DNA from: Rhizophagus clarus
Lineage: Eukaryota > Glomeromycota > Glomeromycetes > Glomerales > Glomeraceae
Direction: 5' to 3'
Assembly: GCA_015698045.1 (NCBI GenBank)
Contig: BLAL01000242.1
Span: forward strand, 377,001-441,000
Length of the DNA: 64,000 bases
Notes under the pieces: generated by a model
Database searches by the model: none
The model's input: the letters and a program-made list of their open reading frames with translations, nothing else
Told to the model about the DNA's origin: nothing
Translations under genes and position numbers: made by a program
Shown: positions 12,610 to 25,217 of the stretch, piece after piece
Numbering within the stretch: the first letter of the stretch is position 1
How the letters are laid out: each line of letters begins with the position of its first letter

Positions 12610-15600
12610 ATGGATCCTTCAAAATTAAACGTTGATTTAACCCATGGGAAGGAAATTATTATAAAAAATTTTACAAATTGGACCAGTGGAAATGAAATAA
12701 TTGATAATTTCATTCAAGAAAAGCAATTAAAATACGAATATGGTGTCGTATTTGAATGGATACATATAGTGAACTTATTGGTATTAAAGAAATAGGAAAT
12801 AATTGTTTGACTACGGCAATATGGAAAGAAGGCCCATTATATTGTTTTGGAAGTCATGAGGAATGGATAAGAAATTCATATAAAGAAGTTGTATTAAGAT
12901 TTTTATATGATACACAAAATATCACTGACGAATTTACAAATAAGGTAATAAATTCTCTATCGATATAATAAAAATAATAAAATGTTATTAATTTTTTTAT
13001 TCTGGTAGGTTGAATCATATTTATTAGGTCACGATGATCATGATTATAATTATTATCGTAATAATTATTATGGTCATAATTATTATGGAATATCTCAAAA
13101 TCCGGACACAAAAGTTTATATTTTAGTTTTTAATGATAAATATCCTGACTATTATTGTGGTAAATGTGGTGATAAATACACTCGTAGAAGTAAATATAAT
13201 GTATGGTGTAAACAATGTCAATTTAATCATTTAAAGTATAATTTTATAAACTGGACCAGTGGAAATAAAATAATTGATAATTTCATTCAAGAGAAACAAT
13301 TAAAATACGATGGGGACGACGCTGTATTTGAATGGATACCATATAGTGAACTTATTAATATTAGAGAAATAGGAAATAATTGTTTAACCACGATGGTATG
13401 GAAGAAAGGCCCATTGTATTGCAAATATTACGAAGGTAAAAATGAATGGATGAGAAAATCGTACGAAGATGTTGTGTTAAGATTTTTATATGACACACAA
13501 AATATTACCGACGAATTGAATAAGGTAATAAATTTTTCTATGAATTTAATTAGAATATTAGTGTGTTATTAATTTTTTTTTTATTTGATAGATTGAATCA
13601 TATTTATTAAATAAGAAATGGTATAATATTAAATATGAATGGTATGGAATATCTCAAAACCCAAACACAAAAGTTTATATTTTAGCTTTTAGCAATGCTT
13701 ATCTTTACTATTATTGTAAAAAATGTGGTAATGAATACGGAATTTTTTTCAATTTTTTCAATAAATGGTGTAAATCATGTCTAACGGATCATTTAAAGAA
13801 TAATTTTACTAATTGGACTAGTGGAAATGAGAAAATCGATAATTTCATCAAAGAAAAGCAATTAAAAGTTAAAACTAAAGATGATACCGTATTTGAATGG
13901 ATACAATACAATGAATTTATTGAAATTAAAGAGACAGGAAAAGACTCGAGAGCAATATGGAAGAAAGGAACACTATGTTATAATACTAATGATGATAAAT
14001 TAATAAGAGAATCATATAAAAAAGTTTATTTAAAATATCTTTACAACATAGTAGATATTACCGATGAATTTTTAAATATGGTATTTGAATTTTTCTATGA
14101 TTTTTATTCAGATAATATCAATAAAATTAATTTTTTTTTGTATTTGATAGGTTGAATCATTTTTAAAGAATGGTAGAAGTTACGGAATATCTCAAAATCC
14201 TGATACAAAAGTTTATATTTTGATTTTTGATAACAATGATAATAGATATTTTGATCGTTACTGGACTGATGGAAATGCAAAGGTTGATGACTTCATTCAA
14301 AAATTGCAATCAAAAATTAATAAAGATAACGATACTTTTTTTGGATGGATACCATACAATAAATTTATTGAAATCAATGAGGAAGATAGAGAAAGTGGAT
14401 TTGCTACAGCAATTTTGAAATTTGGTCCTTCATTTTACAATACAAAAGAGATAATAATGAAAAAATTATATGAAAAAGTTTATTTAAAAAAATATTTGCA
14501 TGGTTCAAATGAGGTATTTCTAGTTTTTTTGTGGGTTTAGATTGAATATCTATACACCATTAATTTTTTGTATTTTGATAGATTGAATTACATTTAAAAA
14601 ATGGTTTTGTCTTTGGAATATCTCAAAATCCAGATACAAAAGATTATATTTGGATTTTTAACAACAAATATTTTGAAGAATATTGTGAAAAATGTAGTAA
14701 TAGATATGAAGATAAAGATAACAAATGGTGTAACTCATGTCAAATAAATTATTTAAAGAATAATTTTACAAACTGGACTAGTGGAAATAACAAACTTGAT
14801 GAATTCATCCAACAAATACAATTAAAAATTAACAACTACTATGATTCAATATTTGAATGGATACCATACCATGAGTTAATTAATATTAACGAAATAAGAA
14901 AAGGCATCTTCACAGCAATGTGGAAGGATGGTTCATTATGCTATAGTAAGATAGAAAGGAAATATAAAAGGAAATTAAATGAAAAAGTTTTAATAAAATG
15001 CCTGTATAATTCACAAAATATTAATAATTTATCTTTAAATGAGGTACGAGAATTTTTATAAATTTAACTTAATTGTATTGTAATAAATATCAATACAATA
15101 TTATATTAAATTTTATAGATTGCATATTCAATTGAGGAGAGTTATGGAGTATCTCAAAATCCAAATACAAAAGATTTTATCTTAATTCTTCAGTTTAAAT
15201 ATTATTGTGAAAACTGTGGTGAGAAATATAATAACCAGTTTGAAATAGATAGTAAAAACTGTATGTCATGTCAAACAAATCATGAAAGTAATAAAATTAA
15301 AGATTTAATTCAAGAAATAAGATTAAATGTTAATCATGAATCTAATATGATATTTGAATGGATATCATATGATCAGCTTGTTGATGTTAAAGAAATTGGT
15401 AAAGGCGGCTTTTCTACAGTATATTCAGCAATATGGAAAGATGGTTTATTAACTTATAATGGCACTCGTAATAGCAAATATTGGAATAGAGAATCAAATA
15501 CAAAAGTTGCTTTAAAATGTTTACATAATTCACAAAATTTTCTTGATAAGTTTATTGATGAGGTATGAAATTTCTTAATAATATTATAAGATAATAATGT

Positions 15601-16468
15601 TATATACATATTTAATTATTATATTGTAATCTGATAGGTTAAAGCATACCCAAATCAAAAAATAAAAAATATTCTTGAAATATATGGTGTATCTCAAAAT
15701 CCTCAAACAAAAGATTATATTATGGTTTTTAAATATGCAGAAGGTGGAAATTTAAATAAAAATTATAATCTTAATTGGCAAAAAGGATTAAAAATATTAT
15801 CCGAAATTATTAATGGTCTTGGTAGAATTCATCAAAAGCATTTGGTTCATCATGATCTTCATGCAGGAAATATATTAATTATGAGTGATGAATATGATGC
15901 ATGTATTTCTGATATGGGACTGTGTAGAAAAATTGATGATATTAACGAAACAAGTATTTATGGAGTTATGCCTTATGTAGCTCCTGAAGTATTATTAAAA
16001 GGAAAACTTTATACTCAAGCAGCGGATATATATAGCTTCGGTATGATTATGTATTTTATAGCAACTGGGAGACAACCTTTTGCTGATTGTGCTCATGATG
16101 AGGTTTTAGCATTAAATATATGTAATGGAATTAGACCTAAAATAAATGAAAAAATCGCACCAAAATGTTATATTGATTTAATGAAAAAATGTTGGGATTC
16201 GAATCCAGTTAATAGACCAAATTATATTGAAATAAAAGAAATAGTTGGTTCATTTCAGAATTATCATTATTACAAATTTGTTAAATTAGAAAAAACACGA
16301 GAGAAAAAATTTCTATCGATTAAAAATAACCAATCGACTATTCACACACAAGCCATATATACATCACGATTACTTAATCCTTTTATAAAAAATCTTTCAA
16401 AATATGATGATATTAGTAACGATAATAACATGTTTGATAAAGTAAAAAGTGTATTAAATATAAAATAA
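12610..16468 (+). pseudogene. Poly-N-lobe protein kinase, gene B (7 exons, frameshift in exon 1)
   Basis: Exons: 12610-12944, 13009-13524, 13592-14080, 14151-14513, 14582-15043, 15119-15562, 15638-16468. Introns are 64-75 bp and phase 0. The layout matches gene A, of which it is an inverted neighbour. Exon 1 reads well to FEWI, then loses one C in ATACCATAT (at about 12763) and shifts frame. The remainder of the exon is intact in the other frame. Exons 2-7 are fully open. Exon 4 is short (121 codons) because the CxxC knuckle is missing between YILIF and the linker. Exon 6 carries GKGGFSTVYSAIW and VALK. Exon 7 carries HHDLHAGN (Arg of HRD replaced by His), SDMGLC and VAPEV. The single deletion could be a sequencing error or recent inactivation; a downstream start could still give a shorter kinase. 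Otherwise it would be about 1145 aa. Confidence 0.75.
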
Positions 16469-17198
16469 ATAACAAATGTAATACTTTCTAGAATTAGATT
16501 GTTAGTTAACAAAAATATTTTTTTAAGTTTTTCATTCATTATTAAATTGTTTACTAGTTTTGTCTAACACTGATTATAGAGTAGTATGTGAAAATCAGTT
16601 TGTAATTAAACAAAACTTTATTATAAATAATAAATATACATACATTTATATATCAATTACAAAGTAATGTGAATTCAGATTTAAACAAATAAAAAAAATT
16701 AACCAATGAATTAATTTTAAAAATGTAATAGTAAAATAAATATAGCTATAACTTTATATCAGAAACTCATAATTTAAATATTCAAATTTAAATAAATACT
16801 CTATTTATAAAATTAAATATCAAGTCCACAAAGTTCATTATATATAATCCCTTACAATATTGATCTCAGAATACTTATGGTTCATTATTTCTTTTATTTT
16901 TCTGAATATTTACTAGTGGGGATTATTATATATAAATAAAAATAATAATAAAAATATATATACTTACTTATTATGGACATCATTTATAGTTCATTTCTCT
17001 ATTCCTTTTGCTAGTCGAACCAAATCGCGGTTTGAAATGTCCAAACCGCCTTGTATCGGTTCAGTTTCAAATTGCGGTTAAACGGTTTCACCTAAACTGA
17101 TACCATCCCTAGGCCTAACCGATAAAAAGGCTTTGAACAACATAGATTTTCGGATTTTTGGTCATATCAGACAATTAACTGTGGTTCAACTCGTGGTT
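16469..17198. other. 3' flank of gene B
   Basis: No gene is seen. Bases 16554-16620 (TTTTGTCTAACACTGATTATA onward) match 137-215 in the same orientation and 5690-5790 in reverse. This marks a 3' flank shared by family members. Bases 17010-17090 contain AAACCGC/GCGGTT motifs like those at 3330-3390. Confidence 0.45.
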
Positions 17199-17889
17199 TA
17201 GGGTTGGACTAGTCCAGTCTGGTCCGGTCCAGTCCAAAAAGACCGGTCTTTCAGCCAGGACTGGACCGGACTGGGACTGGACCGATTTTGTTTGACCTGA
17301 AAGTGTTTTTATTTCAGAGCTCAAGTCAGATCAGATTGAGTAACCTGCCCAACTCGTATGGCCAAAACGATTCATATACATGTATGTTCTTTATATAAAA
17401 TAATGTGAAAACCAGCCGAAATGGCATTTTTTAATATATAATTATTATGAAAAAGTGCTAAAATGACATTTTTGCATAAAATAGTATGGAAAAATGCTGT
17501 TTTATTTATTCTTTTTTATAAAGCAATATGAAAAAAAATGATTGAGCAGCATTTTTCGCAAATAAATTTTAGCTTTTTCATAAAGTAAAATGGAAAAGTG
17601 CCAGCAGAACAACAATTTTTTTATGAAATAAATATTTCTGCATCTTTTATAAAGTAAAATGAAAAAAAAATTAAATGCCATTTTGACATTTTTATAAAAT
17701 AAAATAAAAACCTGCATTTTGGCATTTTTAATTTGTAAATAATATGAAAAACAATACCAAAACAGTATTTTTTCATAATCATTGTCATTTCGGCTAGGGT
17801 TGGATCAGTTCTAGCAAAGACCGGTCTTGTATCGGTCTTGGAACCAGTCCTCACGGTCTTCGGTCCAAGATGTGAGGACCGGTCTGGAC

Positions 17890-18201
17890 TCAGTGTTGGC
17901 CAGTGACCCAAATGACCTTAAATGATTTCAACGTTAAATGACAAATGACCTAGTCATTTAAAAATTACGTCATAATTCTGACCAAAACTATTTATACAAT
18001 TTCAATATTTTATGGATAAAAATTTTCATGTGATACTATAAATTCATAATTCTAGCCGGAATCATAAACCTGGCATAAATTATAAAGCATTAATTTCAAA
18101 TGACTCAAATGACAAATGACCCTAATGACTAGGTCATTCAAAGGTCATTCAGGAGTCATCTCAAAATGGACAAATGACCTGGTCATTTGCCATCACTGGG
18201 A
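17890..18201. mobile_element. hAT-like MITE, CAGTG termini (copy 2)
   Basis: This 312-bp element is the reverse-orientation copy of 3398-3736. It begins TCAGTGTTGGCC and ends CCATCACTGGGA, flanked by GTCTGGAC (17882-17889) and GTCCGGAC (18202-18209), an 8-bp target duplication with one mismatch. The related sequence at about 19970-19995 is an empty site: there the two flanks are joined without the element. Confidence 0.75.
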
Positions 18202-18843
18202 GTCCGGACCAGGGACCGATCCATATAATTTTTTAGGTCCAATAAAATAAATGCTAGAATGGCAGGGTTTCAATTTTTTTATGAAAAAATGACGTTTTGG
18301 CACCTTTGTTATATTACTTAATGTAAAAAATACCAGAATGACATTTTTCAAATGAAAAAAATGCCAAAATGACATTTTTTACAAATCATTTATGAAAAAA
18401 GCTGAAATGACAATTATTATGAAAAAATACCATTTTGGTATTGTTTTTCATATTATTTATGAATTAAAAATGCCAAAATGTGGGTTTTGAAATGTCATTT
18501 AATTTTTTTTTCATTTTACTTTATAAAAGACGCAGAAATATTTATTTTATAAAAAAATTGTTGTTCTGCTGGCACTTTTCCATTTTACTTTATGAAAAAG
18601 CTAGAATGGCATTTTTTAAAATTTATTTGTGAAAAATACCGCTCAATCATTTTTTTTCATATTGCTTTATAAAAAAGAATAAATAAAACAGCATTTTTCC
18701 ATATTATTTTATGAAAAAATGTCATTTTAGCACTTTTTCATATTAATTATATATTAAAAAATGCCATTTCGGCTGGTTTTCACATTATTTTATATAAAGA
18801 ACATACATGTATATGAATCGTTTTGGCCATACGAGTTGGGCAG

Positions 18844-19635
18844 CCCTACGAAAAAAATGCATCCGGAATTCATGCTGAAATTGTCCGGAAAAATAACAGA
18901 CAATTTCCGGACGTTTGGTAAATCCGGAAAATGTTCCAAAACGTGCGCGTTTCCGGATGTTCGGAATTTGTCCGGGTTCAAATTTGTCCGGAATTTTCCA
19001 GAATTCTGAACAATCCAATTTTATCCCGGATGATCAGCAAGAGTTTACCACTTCCTACACGATTAACCAAAGTTTGAATTAACATCATAGATAGCATTTT
19101 TGGCTGCTCTTCAATTTTACTTATTACGTCAGGGGGTGGTTATAAATATCAGTTTTGTGCTTTTTGCATTTTTTTAAAATTTAAAATTTTATATTCTTAG
19201 AAACATTGTCTAGAATTTGTCCGGAATTTTATTATGTCCGGAATTTGTTGGTTTTATTTGTCCAGAATTTGTCTGGAATTTAAAATGTCCGGAATTTGTT
19301 TGGTTTATTTTGTCCAGAATTTGTCTGGAATTTAAAATATCCGGAATTTGTTTGGTTTATTTTGTCCAGAATATGTCCGGAATATTTTATGTCCAGAATT
19401 TGTTTGGTTTATTTGTCCAGAATATGTCCGGAATATTTTATGTCCGGAATTTGTTGGGTTTATTTGTCTAGAATTTGTCCGGAAAATTTCATGTATAAAA
19501 AAAACTGGGCATGCAAAAAATTCCGGACAGCAAAATAGATTAATTTCCTGGACATTTTCATGACAATTTTTGAAGCACCTGGACAATTTCCGGACATTTT
19601 CGTTGACATTTTCCGGACATTATTTTTTCGTAGGG
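18844..19635. mobile_element. MITE with CCCTACGAAAAAA termini
   Basis: This 792-bp element begins CCCTACGAAAAAA and ends with its exact reverse complement, with a 3-bp CAG duplication at each side (18841-18843, 19636-19638). It sits in the right arm of the foldback cluster. The left arm at about 17345-17355 lacks it, which gives an empty site. The interior is dominated by TCCGGAA motifs. Superfamily is uncertain; a 3-bp duplication fits CACTA or Harbinger derivatives. Confidence 0.7.
19206..19480. repeat. TTTGTCCGGAATTT minisatellite
   Basis: Imperfect tandem copies of a roughly 50-60 bp unit built from TTTGTCCAGAATTTGTC, TCCGGAATTT and TTGGTTTATT. They lie inside the CCCTACG MITE. Open frames on both strands here are artefacts of the repeat. 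Confidence 0.65.
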
Positions 19636-20040
19636 CAGATTATCCAATCTGATCTGACTTGAGCTCTAAAATAAACACACTTTCAGGTCAAACAAAATCG
19701 GTCCAGTCCCAGTCCTGGCTGAAAGACCGGTCTTTTGGGACTGGACTGGACTGGACTGGACCAAACTAGTCCAACCCTAATTTTGGCTTTTTTCATAAAT
19801 AATTTGTAAAAAACGTCATTTTGGCATTTTTTCCTGTCATTCTGGTATTTTTTACATTAAGTAGTATAACAAAGGTGCCGAACGTCATTTTTTCATAAAA
19901 AATTGAAACCCTGCCATTCTAACATTTATTTTATTGGACCTAAAAAATTATATGAATCGGTCCCCAGTCTGGACCGGTCCTCAAATCTCAGACCGAAGAC
20001 CGTGAGGACCGGTCTTTGCTAACACCGATCCAACTCTACT

Positions 20041-22333
20041 AACTACAATTTAATAATGTATACAATTACAATATTTCTGCGTACTTCATTTAAATTATTT
20101 CAATTTGAACGATAATTAATAAAAAAAAAATTTTCTTTATGACAACTATATAATTAATTTGGTTATCCTATAAATTTTATAAATAAAAATTTTTTATACA
20201 AAAATAATTCTTCATTCAAAAAATTACAAATAGTCTCAAATATTATAATTTATAAAGAGTTTTAATTAAGAAATAATATTTCCTAAATTTTTATGAACCT
20301 CTTTTCTCTTTTTTATCATATTTAATTATTTTATTAGTCTCATTATATTAATTTCAATTGTCTATATTAATATTTTTTCTATCAACTAAAAATAAAGATA
20401 TTAATGAATAATTTGTCAAATATGATTACAAATTATCTTTTCTTATAATTCATTTCATTTCTTATATGAATATTACAATAAAATATGGGTTAAAGATAAC
20501 CAATGTCTTTTCATTAATTTACTTATTATTTTGAATATATTTATTTAAAATTTTTCTATGCATTTACACAAAATACAGGATTTGCAAATTATTTTTAATT
20601 TACATGGATAAAATTGTAAATCTAATATGTTATTTAAAGATTTTTAATCTTTTTAACTTAGGATACAATTTTATAAAATTGAGTACACATAATGATGAGG
20701 TAAAACGTTTATAATAAAGTAATATTAATAATTAATATCATTAGTCCTAAGATTTTTGCATCATGTCGCTGCCATTATATTCGAAACTATAGTTGTATTA
20801 CGTTAAATGAACTGAATGTAATTTTACACTTACAGTTATAAAAGGTGGATTAGTCCATCTCTGTGAGGACCGCTATCTTTTCAGTCTTACATCATATGAC
20901 GAAAGACAACAAAAGATCGAAAAAGACTGTAAAACCTTCGCCCTTCGGTCTATATTTTTAAGTCTGATCTTTGTAAGTAAGATTGTTATCTGCTGATAAT
21001 AAAATGATATTTATAGCCTAAATAATATAAGTAATTATGTAGGATCACATCAGCAGTCCTGGCCATCACAAAAAAATTGGATCCACAGTCCGATCAAGTC
21101 CTGAGGCCGGCTGGTCTAAGACCGACCTAAGATCGTCCATCTTTAAGAACATGGCTTAAATTACTTTTTTTACTTTCTTCTTGTATTTCTATGTAATTAT
21201 TTTTAATTAATTTGGTATAGAAAATGGTCAATTAAACAATACGTTTATTGAAGTAAAAAAAATCAACGAATTATAAGAAAAATTCATCTAACAGAGCAAG
21301 TCAAACTCGTAAAATATCCTAAAATTTACCTACCAAATGCATAATGATCATTAAATTTAAAGTATTTTGTTACACGAATTTCTTTTTCATGAATTAAAAA
21401 GTACAGTACCCATTTAAAAAATAATGAAAAGATCCTAATTTTTCCAGAGGTTTCTTTCCTTTCTATTGAGAAACTTTTTATGAAATTTTAGATAATATAA
21501 TTCACTCTTTTCAGTTATTAACAACTGAATTTCTGGACGAAAAAGTAATCGTTCTTTTTTTTTAATGACAAAAAAATTATCTGTAAAATGTTTGAAAAAA
21601 AATCATATTCTTTTTTCTATATAAATAATACTTTTTCGAAAATATCCTTCCAAATTTCGTTGAACCTTTTTATCGCATTAGCATGTTTAAAGTTCTTTGA
21701 TTATTATAGAACAGAATGATCTTATGATTGTCAAAATATACGTTTTAAGGTATATAGTCTTATTAAAAAATTTAAAAATTAAAAGTATAAAATTTATATT
21801 GTAACATTATATCATAATAACATAATCCAATTATTCCTAATGCTCATTTAAAAATTTCGCCCATGCCCCGAAAATCAGAGGGTGATTAACAAGGAATATC
21901 TCCTAGTAATAACATAGTTTAGTCAAATTACAATGGCGCAGCAATTGCTGTTACGAGACAAATTTAGATCGACCGCCTCGTGACATTTTTAAAAAAAAAA
22001 AATGCGATTCCTAATTGGAGACCCGAAATGGAAATATTGACAGAATTTTGTATTATGATTGTTACCAATGTTACAATGGATTGCATGCATATTTGTAACG
22101 TAAATTCGATATACGGAATGAAACTCCGAAGGAAAAAAAAAAAATGTCCATTTAACCTAAATATATTTGATCGAAAAAAAAAAAATGACGTGTGATAAAC
22201 TTTAACGTAAAAAATGGATATACTTACAAAGAGATTTTTATGCACAATTTTATTCGTTCCGAATAAAAAGAAAGAAAAAAAAAAATCTTTTTTAATTGAT
22301 TTGATTTATTTATCCTCGTACACATATTGGCGT
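20041..22333. other. AT-rich non-coding stretch
   Basis: No supported gene. Bases 21040-21140 contain degraded GTCCTGG, GGCCGGCTGGTC and AAGACCG motifs, probably a worn member of the foldback family of 17199-20040. Homopolymer A/T runs abound in 22130-22290. Confidence 0.5.
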
Positions 22334-22477
22334 GCGTCAGTAGAAAAGGGGGAAATCGACTTCTTTTTTGTAATTTTGGTTATTAAGCTAATTTTGTGCA
22401 CATGACCGAGATCAGCAAAGTGGTCCAATAAAATAAATTTTGAAAAAAAAGTCGATTTCCCCCTTTTCTACTGACGC
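22334..22477. repeat. Near-perfect inverted repeat, GCGTCAGTAGAAAAGGGG
   Basis: GCGTCAGTAGAAAAGGGGG starts at 22334 and its reverse complement ends at 22477. Arms are about 36 bp, near-identical, around a loop of about 70 bp. No clear target duplication is seen. It is probably a small foldback or MITE, and a strong hairpin if transcribed. Confidence 0.65.
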
Positions 22478-23386
22478 ATACCCATATACTTATCAACTAT
22501 TTTATTAGAATTTCCAAAAGGAATTTTTTAAAAACCCTTGGAATTTTATAATTTGTCAATAAAAAAAAAAAAAAATCTTTTTTTTTTTTTTACGTTTTTT
22601 ATTGTACAGTAGATTATTTTTGTCATCTCATTTACTAATTTGGATCGAACACACCGTTTCAGATGAACTCTTTTGTAATAGCTTGCAAAAAAAAATTCTT
22701 TGTTTAAACTTTTTATTATTTAACATTATTGAAGACGTTAAAGGAGCAAGGAGGTTATTAATATATGAGTAAATTCATTTATTCATATCAATATATAAAG
22801 GTCGAGGTTAAATACTAAATCCTGAATTATTTCTTTTTATCTTTATGTTACGTTAAATTATTATTTTTTTTTTTTAATAAACAAACTAGACTTTATTTAG
22901 TTAAAGTATAAAAACTTTTTTTTTTTATTTAATAAACTAATATCTTATAATATAATTATTATATGTTATCGAAGTCAAAAAATTTTTTTAGTACTTATTT
23001 TAAAAAAAAAATTTTTATTTATTAAGATAAACTTTGGTATCACGTAATACAACAAGAACCTAACCTATTCTAAAAAATGTTCTAGCTATTGTATCCAACC
23101 CCTCGATTATAAAAGTAATAAAAAAAAATCGTGATGACACAATTGTGAAATAAAAGATAAAAAAAAAAAAAAAGTTATCTCGATGATCAATCGATATGCG
23201 TAAAACAAAATTTGATACCCAAAATGCAACTATGCAAGTTGACCATGAATTCCATGGAATAATATCGGGTATATGCCAAATGTCAATTTTGACAGCGTAA
23301 TAAATGTTCTACGTACTGTTATTAGTATTACGAAAATAATCTTTCCATCAAGCGACCTAACTAAATGTAGAATTTTAGAGGTATAA
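22478..23386. other. Low-complexity AT-rich stretch
   Basis: Many runs of eight or more A or T (for example 22561-22590, 22861-22875, 23158-23172). No gene is supported. Bases 23230-23386 have an open minus-strand frame that overlaps the 3' end of the gene at 23387 in another frame; it could be a second exon but no clear junction is seen. Confidence 0.45.
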
Positions 23387-23863
23387 TTAAAGTCCCAGGC
23401 CACCATTTTCATGAAAATCTTTTGTACCATTAAAAAAATAATTCTCGAAAGAATTATGATCATTTATTATTTGAGGTATAGTTATTCGTGTAATTCTATC
23501 GATGGTATCAGAATTATTTATGGATGAATTACGATTTTGATTTATATTAATTATAACATTTACATTATTTGCAAGATTTTCAAAACTTTCTTTTTGAGAA
23601 GGTGTTGAATGAGAGTCCCATATGTAATCAGTTGCTTTAATAATTAGATATTGATCGTATAATTGTAATCTATTAACTTCGTTTTCCACGTTCTTCTTAA
23701 TTAAATCTTTTCCCGTTATCTTTAAATTTTTTGTTTGAGTTGCAAGTAATTGCGCGTTTCCAAGTTTATAAATGTTAGAGTAAATTACACGATCTAAAAA
23801 TCTGTTTAATAACGATTTAGTAAACATGTTTTTTTTTTTGATGAAGTTTTTTAATGAAAACAT
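23387..23863 (-). CDS. Hypothetical protein, 158 aa
   Basis: ATG at 23863 opens 158 codons ending TAA. The N-terminus is basic (Lys-rich within residues 4-12), followed by mixed helical sequence, an Asn-rich centre and a final FFNGTKDFHENGG. I do not recognise a domain. A basic, hydroxylated N-terminus could act as a mitochondrial presequence, but this is a guess. Composition is less skewed than in the flanks, which supports coding. A second ATG at codon 13 is an alternative start. A further frame (23463-23230) overlaps the 3' end, so the real gene may be spliced into it. Confidence 0.5.
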   Translation of the reverse strand: MFSLKNFIKKKNMFTKSLLNRFLDRVIYSNIYKLGNAQLLATQTKNLKITGKDLIKKNVENEVNRLQLYDQYLIIKATDYIWDSHSTPSQKESFENLANNVNVIININQNRNSSINNSDTIDRITRITIPQIINDHNSFENYFFNGTKDFHENGGLGL

Positions 23864-25217
23864 TTTAAGAAATTTTCCAATTTAGTATTTATATGTAAAT
23901 TTTTAATTTAACAATATAAATAATTCCGCGTAATATTGGGTAAGACATGGGCATTTTTAGACAATAAGGTTATAATAAACCATTTTTTTCAATGGTAATA
24001 AAATCACAGTTATGTTAACGCGTGACCACTGTTATAAATTACTAAATTCTTTATTATGAAAACTTTAAATCTTTGCATGGGAGCAAAGGCCAATAAACGT
24101 GAAATTATGTACGATATGATTGTGATAACGACATTTTTCATTACAGCATAAAGTATATATATACACTATGTACGGGGTAAGATTACTAAAAATAACAATA
24201 AAATGAAAGATTTGTGACAGTAAATGACTCTTAATCTATGGGTATAAATAACTTATTATTAAAAACATAGACGAAAAAATATATTTAAAAGCATGTATCA
24301 AAAGTATTTTTATCCTTATTTTAAACTTAAAATAGAAATTAAAAATGAAAAAGTTTATCTCAAAGTTATCATGCATCACAGTAAAACGATTATTTATGTT
24401 GTATTAATAATAATAATTTATAGATAGAATCAAAATCATATCAAAACATTACATAATGTTGATAACGATCAGCAGAATTTCTCGCAAATTAAAAAAATCT
24501 TCATGTGTTAACAATTGAGTTGAATCTTTAAATGTTGATAACTGGTAACCCCTACTTTTTGAGGAATTGTCGATAGTTGTAGTATTTAGGTTTATTATTT
24601 TATTTACCACTAAAATGACTTATTTTGTAAGTCGGACCACATCCATAATCAATCTAACTAAAAAAAATGAAGAAAAAAAAAAATGATTAGATCAATTAAG
24701 GATTGTTTCAGCCGATGTAGCTAGCAGATATGATCGACATGAATTGTGTGTATCGTTGGTCACGATGTCACATTTTTACGCAGTTGATGTATATCTGATA
24801 TGTCCAAATATTTTTTACATTATCCATTTAGGAAAGCGGTAGAATCACGTGATAATAGTGAAATATTTGTCACCCGTATCACTTCAGTTAGTAAAAACAT
24901 ATTTGTCACACTCGTTATCAGTTTTTCACATTCGTAATTTCTTAATGCCTTAATTCTGGCCAAACGTGTCATTTAGAGAATGTGGTTTATTTATTATCAT
25001 TTTTTACTGTAGGTAACCATAGAAAGTAATTACACTAAATGATAATCTCAAGCCACCACAGATTACCGTAAAAACTAATAATTGATGAAACCAAGATGAA
25101 GAAAGAAAATTTGAAACAAAGAAAAAATAAGGTGTCCACAATGTGAAAAAAAAATTTTGAAAAAGGAAAAGTATCTATAATGTTTTTTATATAATTATTT
25201 GAAAACAAATACTATCA
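23864..25217. other. Intergenic stretch
   Basis: No gene or clear repeat is seen. It contains several TTATCA/CACGTGATAA-like motifs near 24840-24860. It may carry the promoter of the gene at 23863. Confidence 0.4.

Larger units (their letters stand above)
17199..20040. repeat. Large foldback cluster with nested MITEs
   Basis: TTAGGGTTGGACTAGT at 17199 is mirrored by ACTAGTCCAACCCTAA ending at about 19784, and long arms between them pair. For example, 17320-17720 is the reverse complement of about 18420-18842 plus 19636-19710. A related unit starting CTAGGGTTGGATC (about 17797) is mirrored by 19786-20035. The arms are rich in GACCGGTCT, GGACTGGACC and AAAATGCCATTTT motifs. Two further MITEs sit inside (17890-18201 and 18844-19635). 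ORFs read through here are products of these repeats. No transposase is seen, so this is a non-autonomous foldback family. Confidence 0.7.

Noticed and set aside
17502..18375. Several minus-strand ORFs of 60-96 codons
   Set aside because: They run through AAAATGCCATTTT-type repeats and inverted arms of the foldback cluster; composition follows the repeat.
18761..19586. Overlapping ORFs on both strands rich in CPEF and SRIC
   Set aside because: Translations of the TCCGGAATTTGT minisatellite within a MITE.
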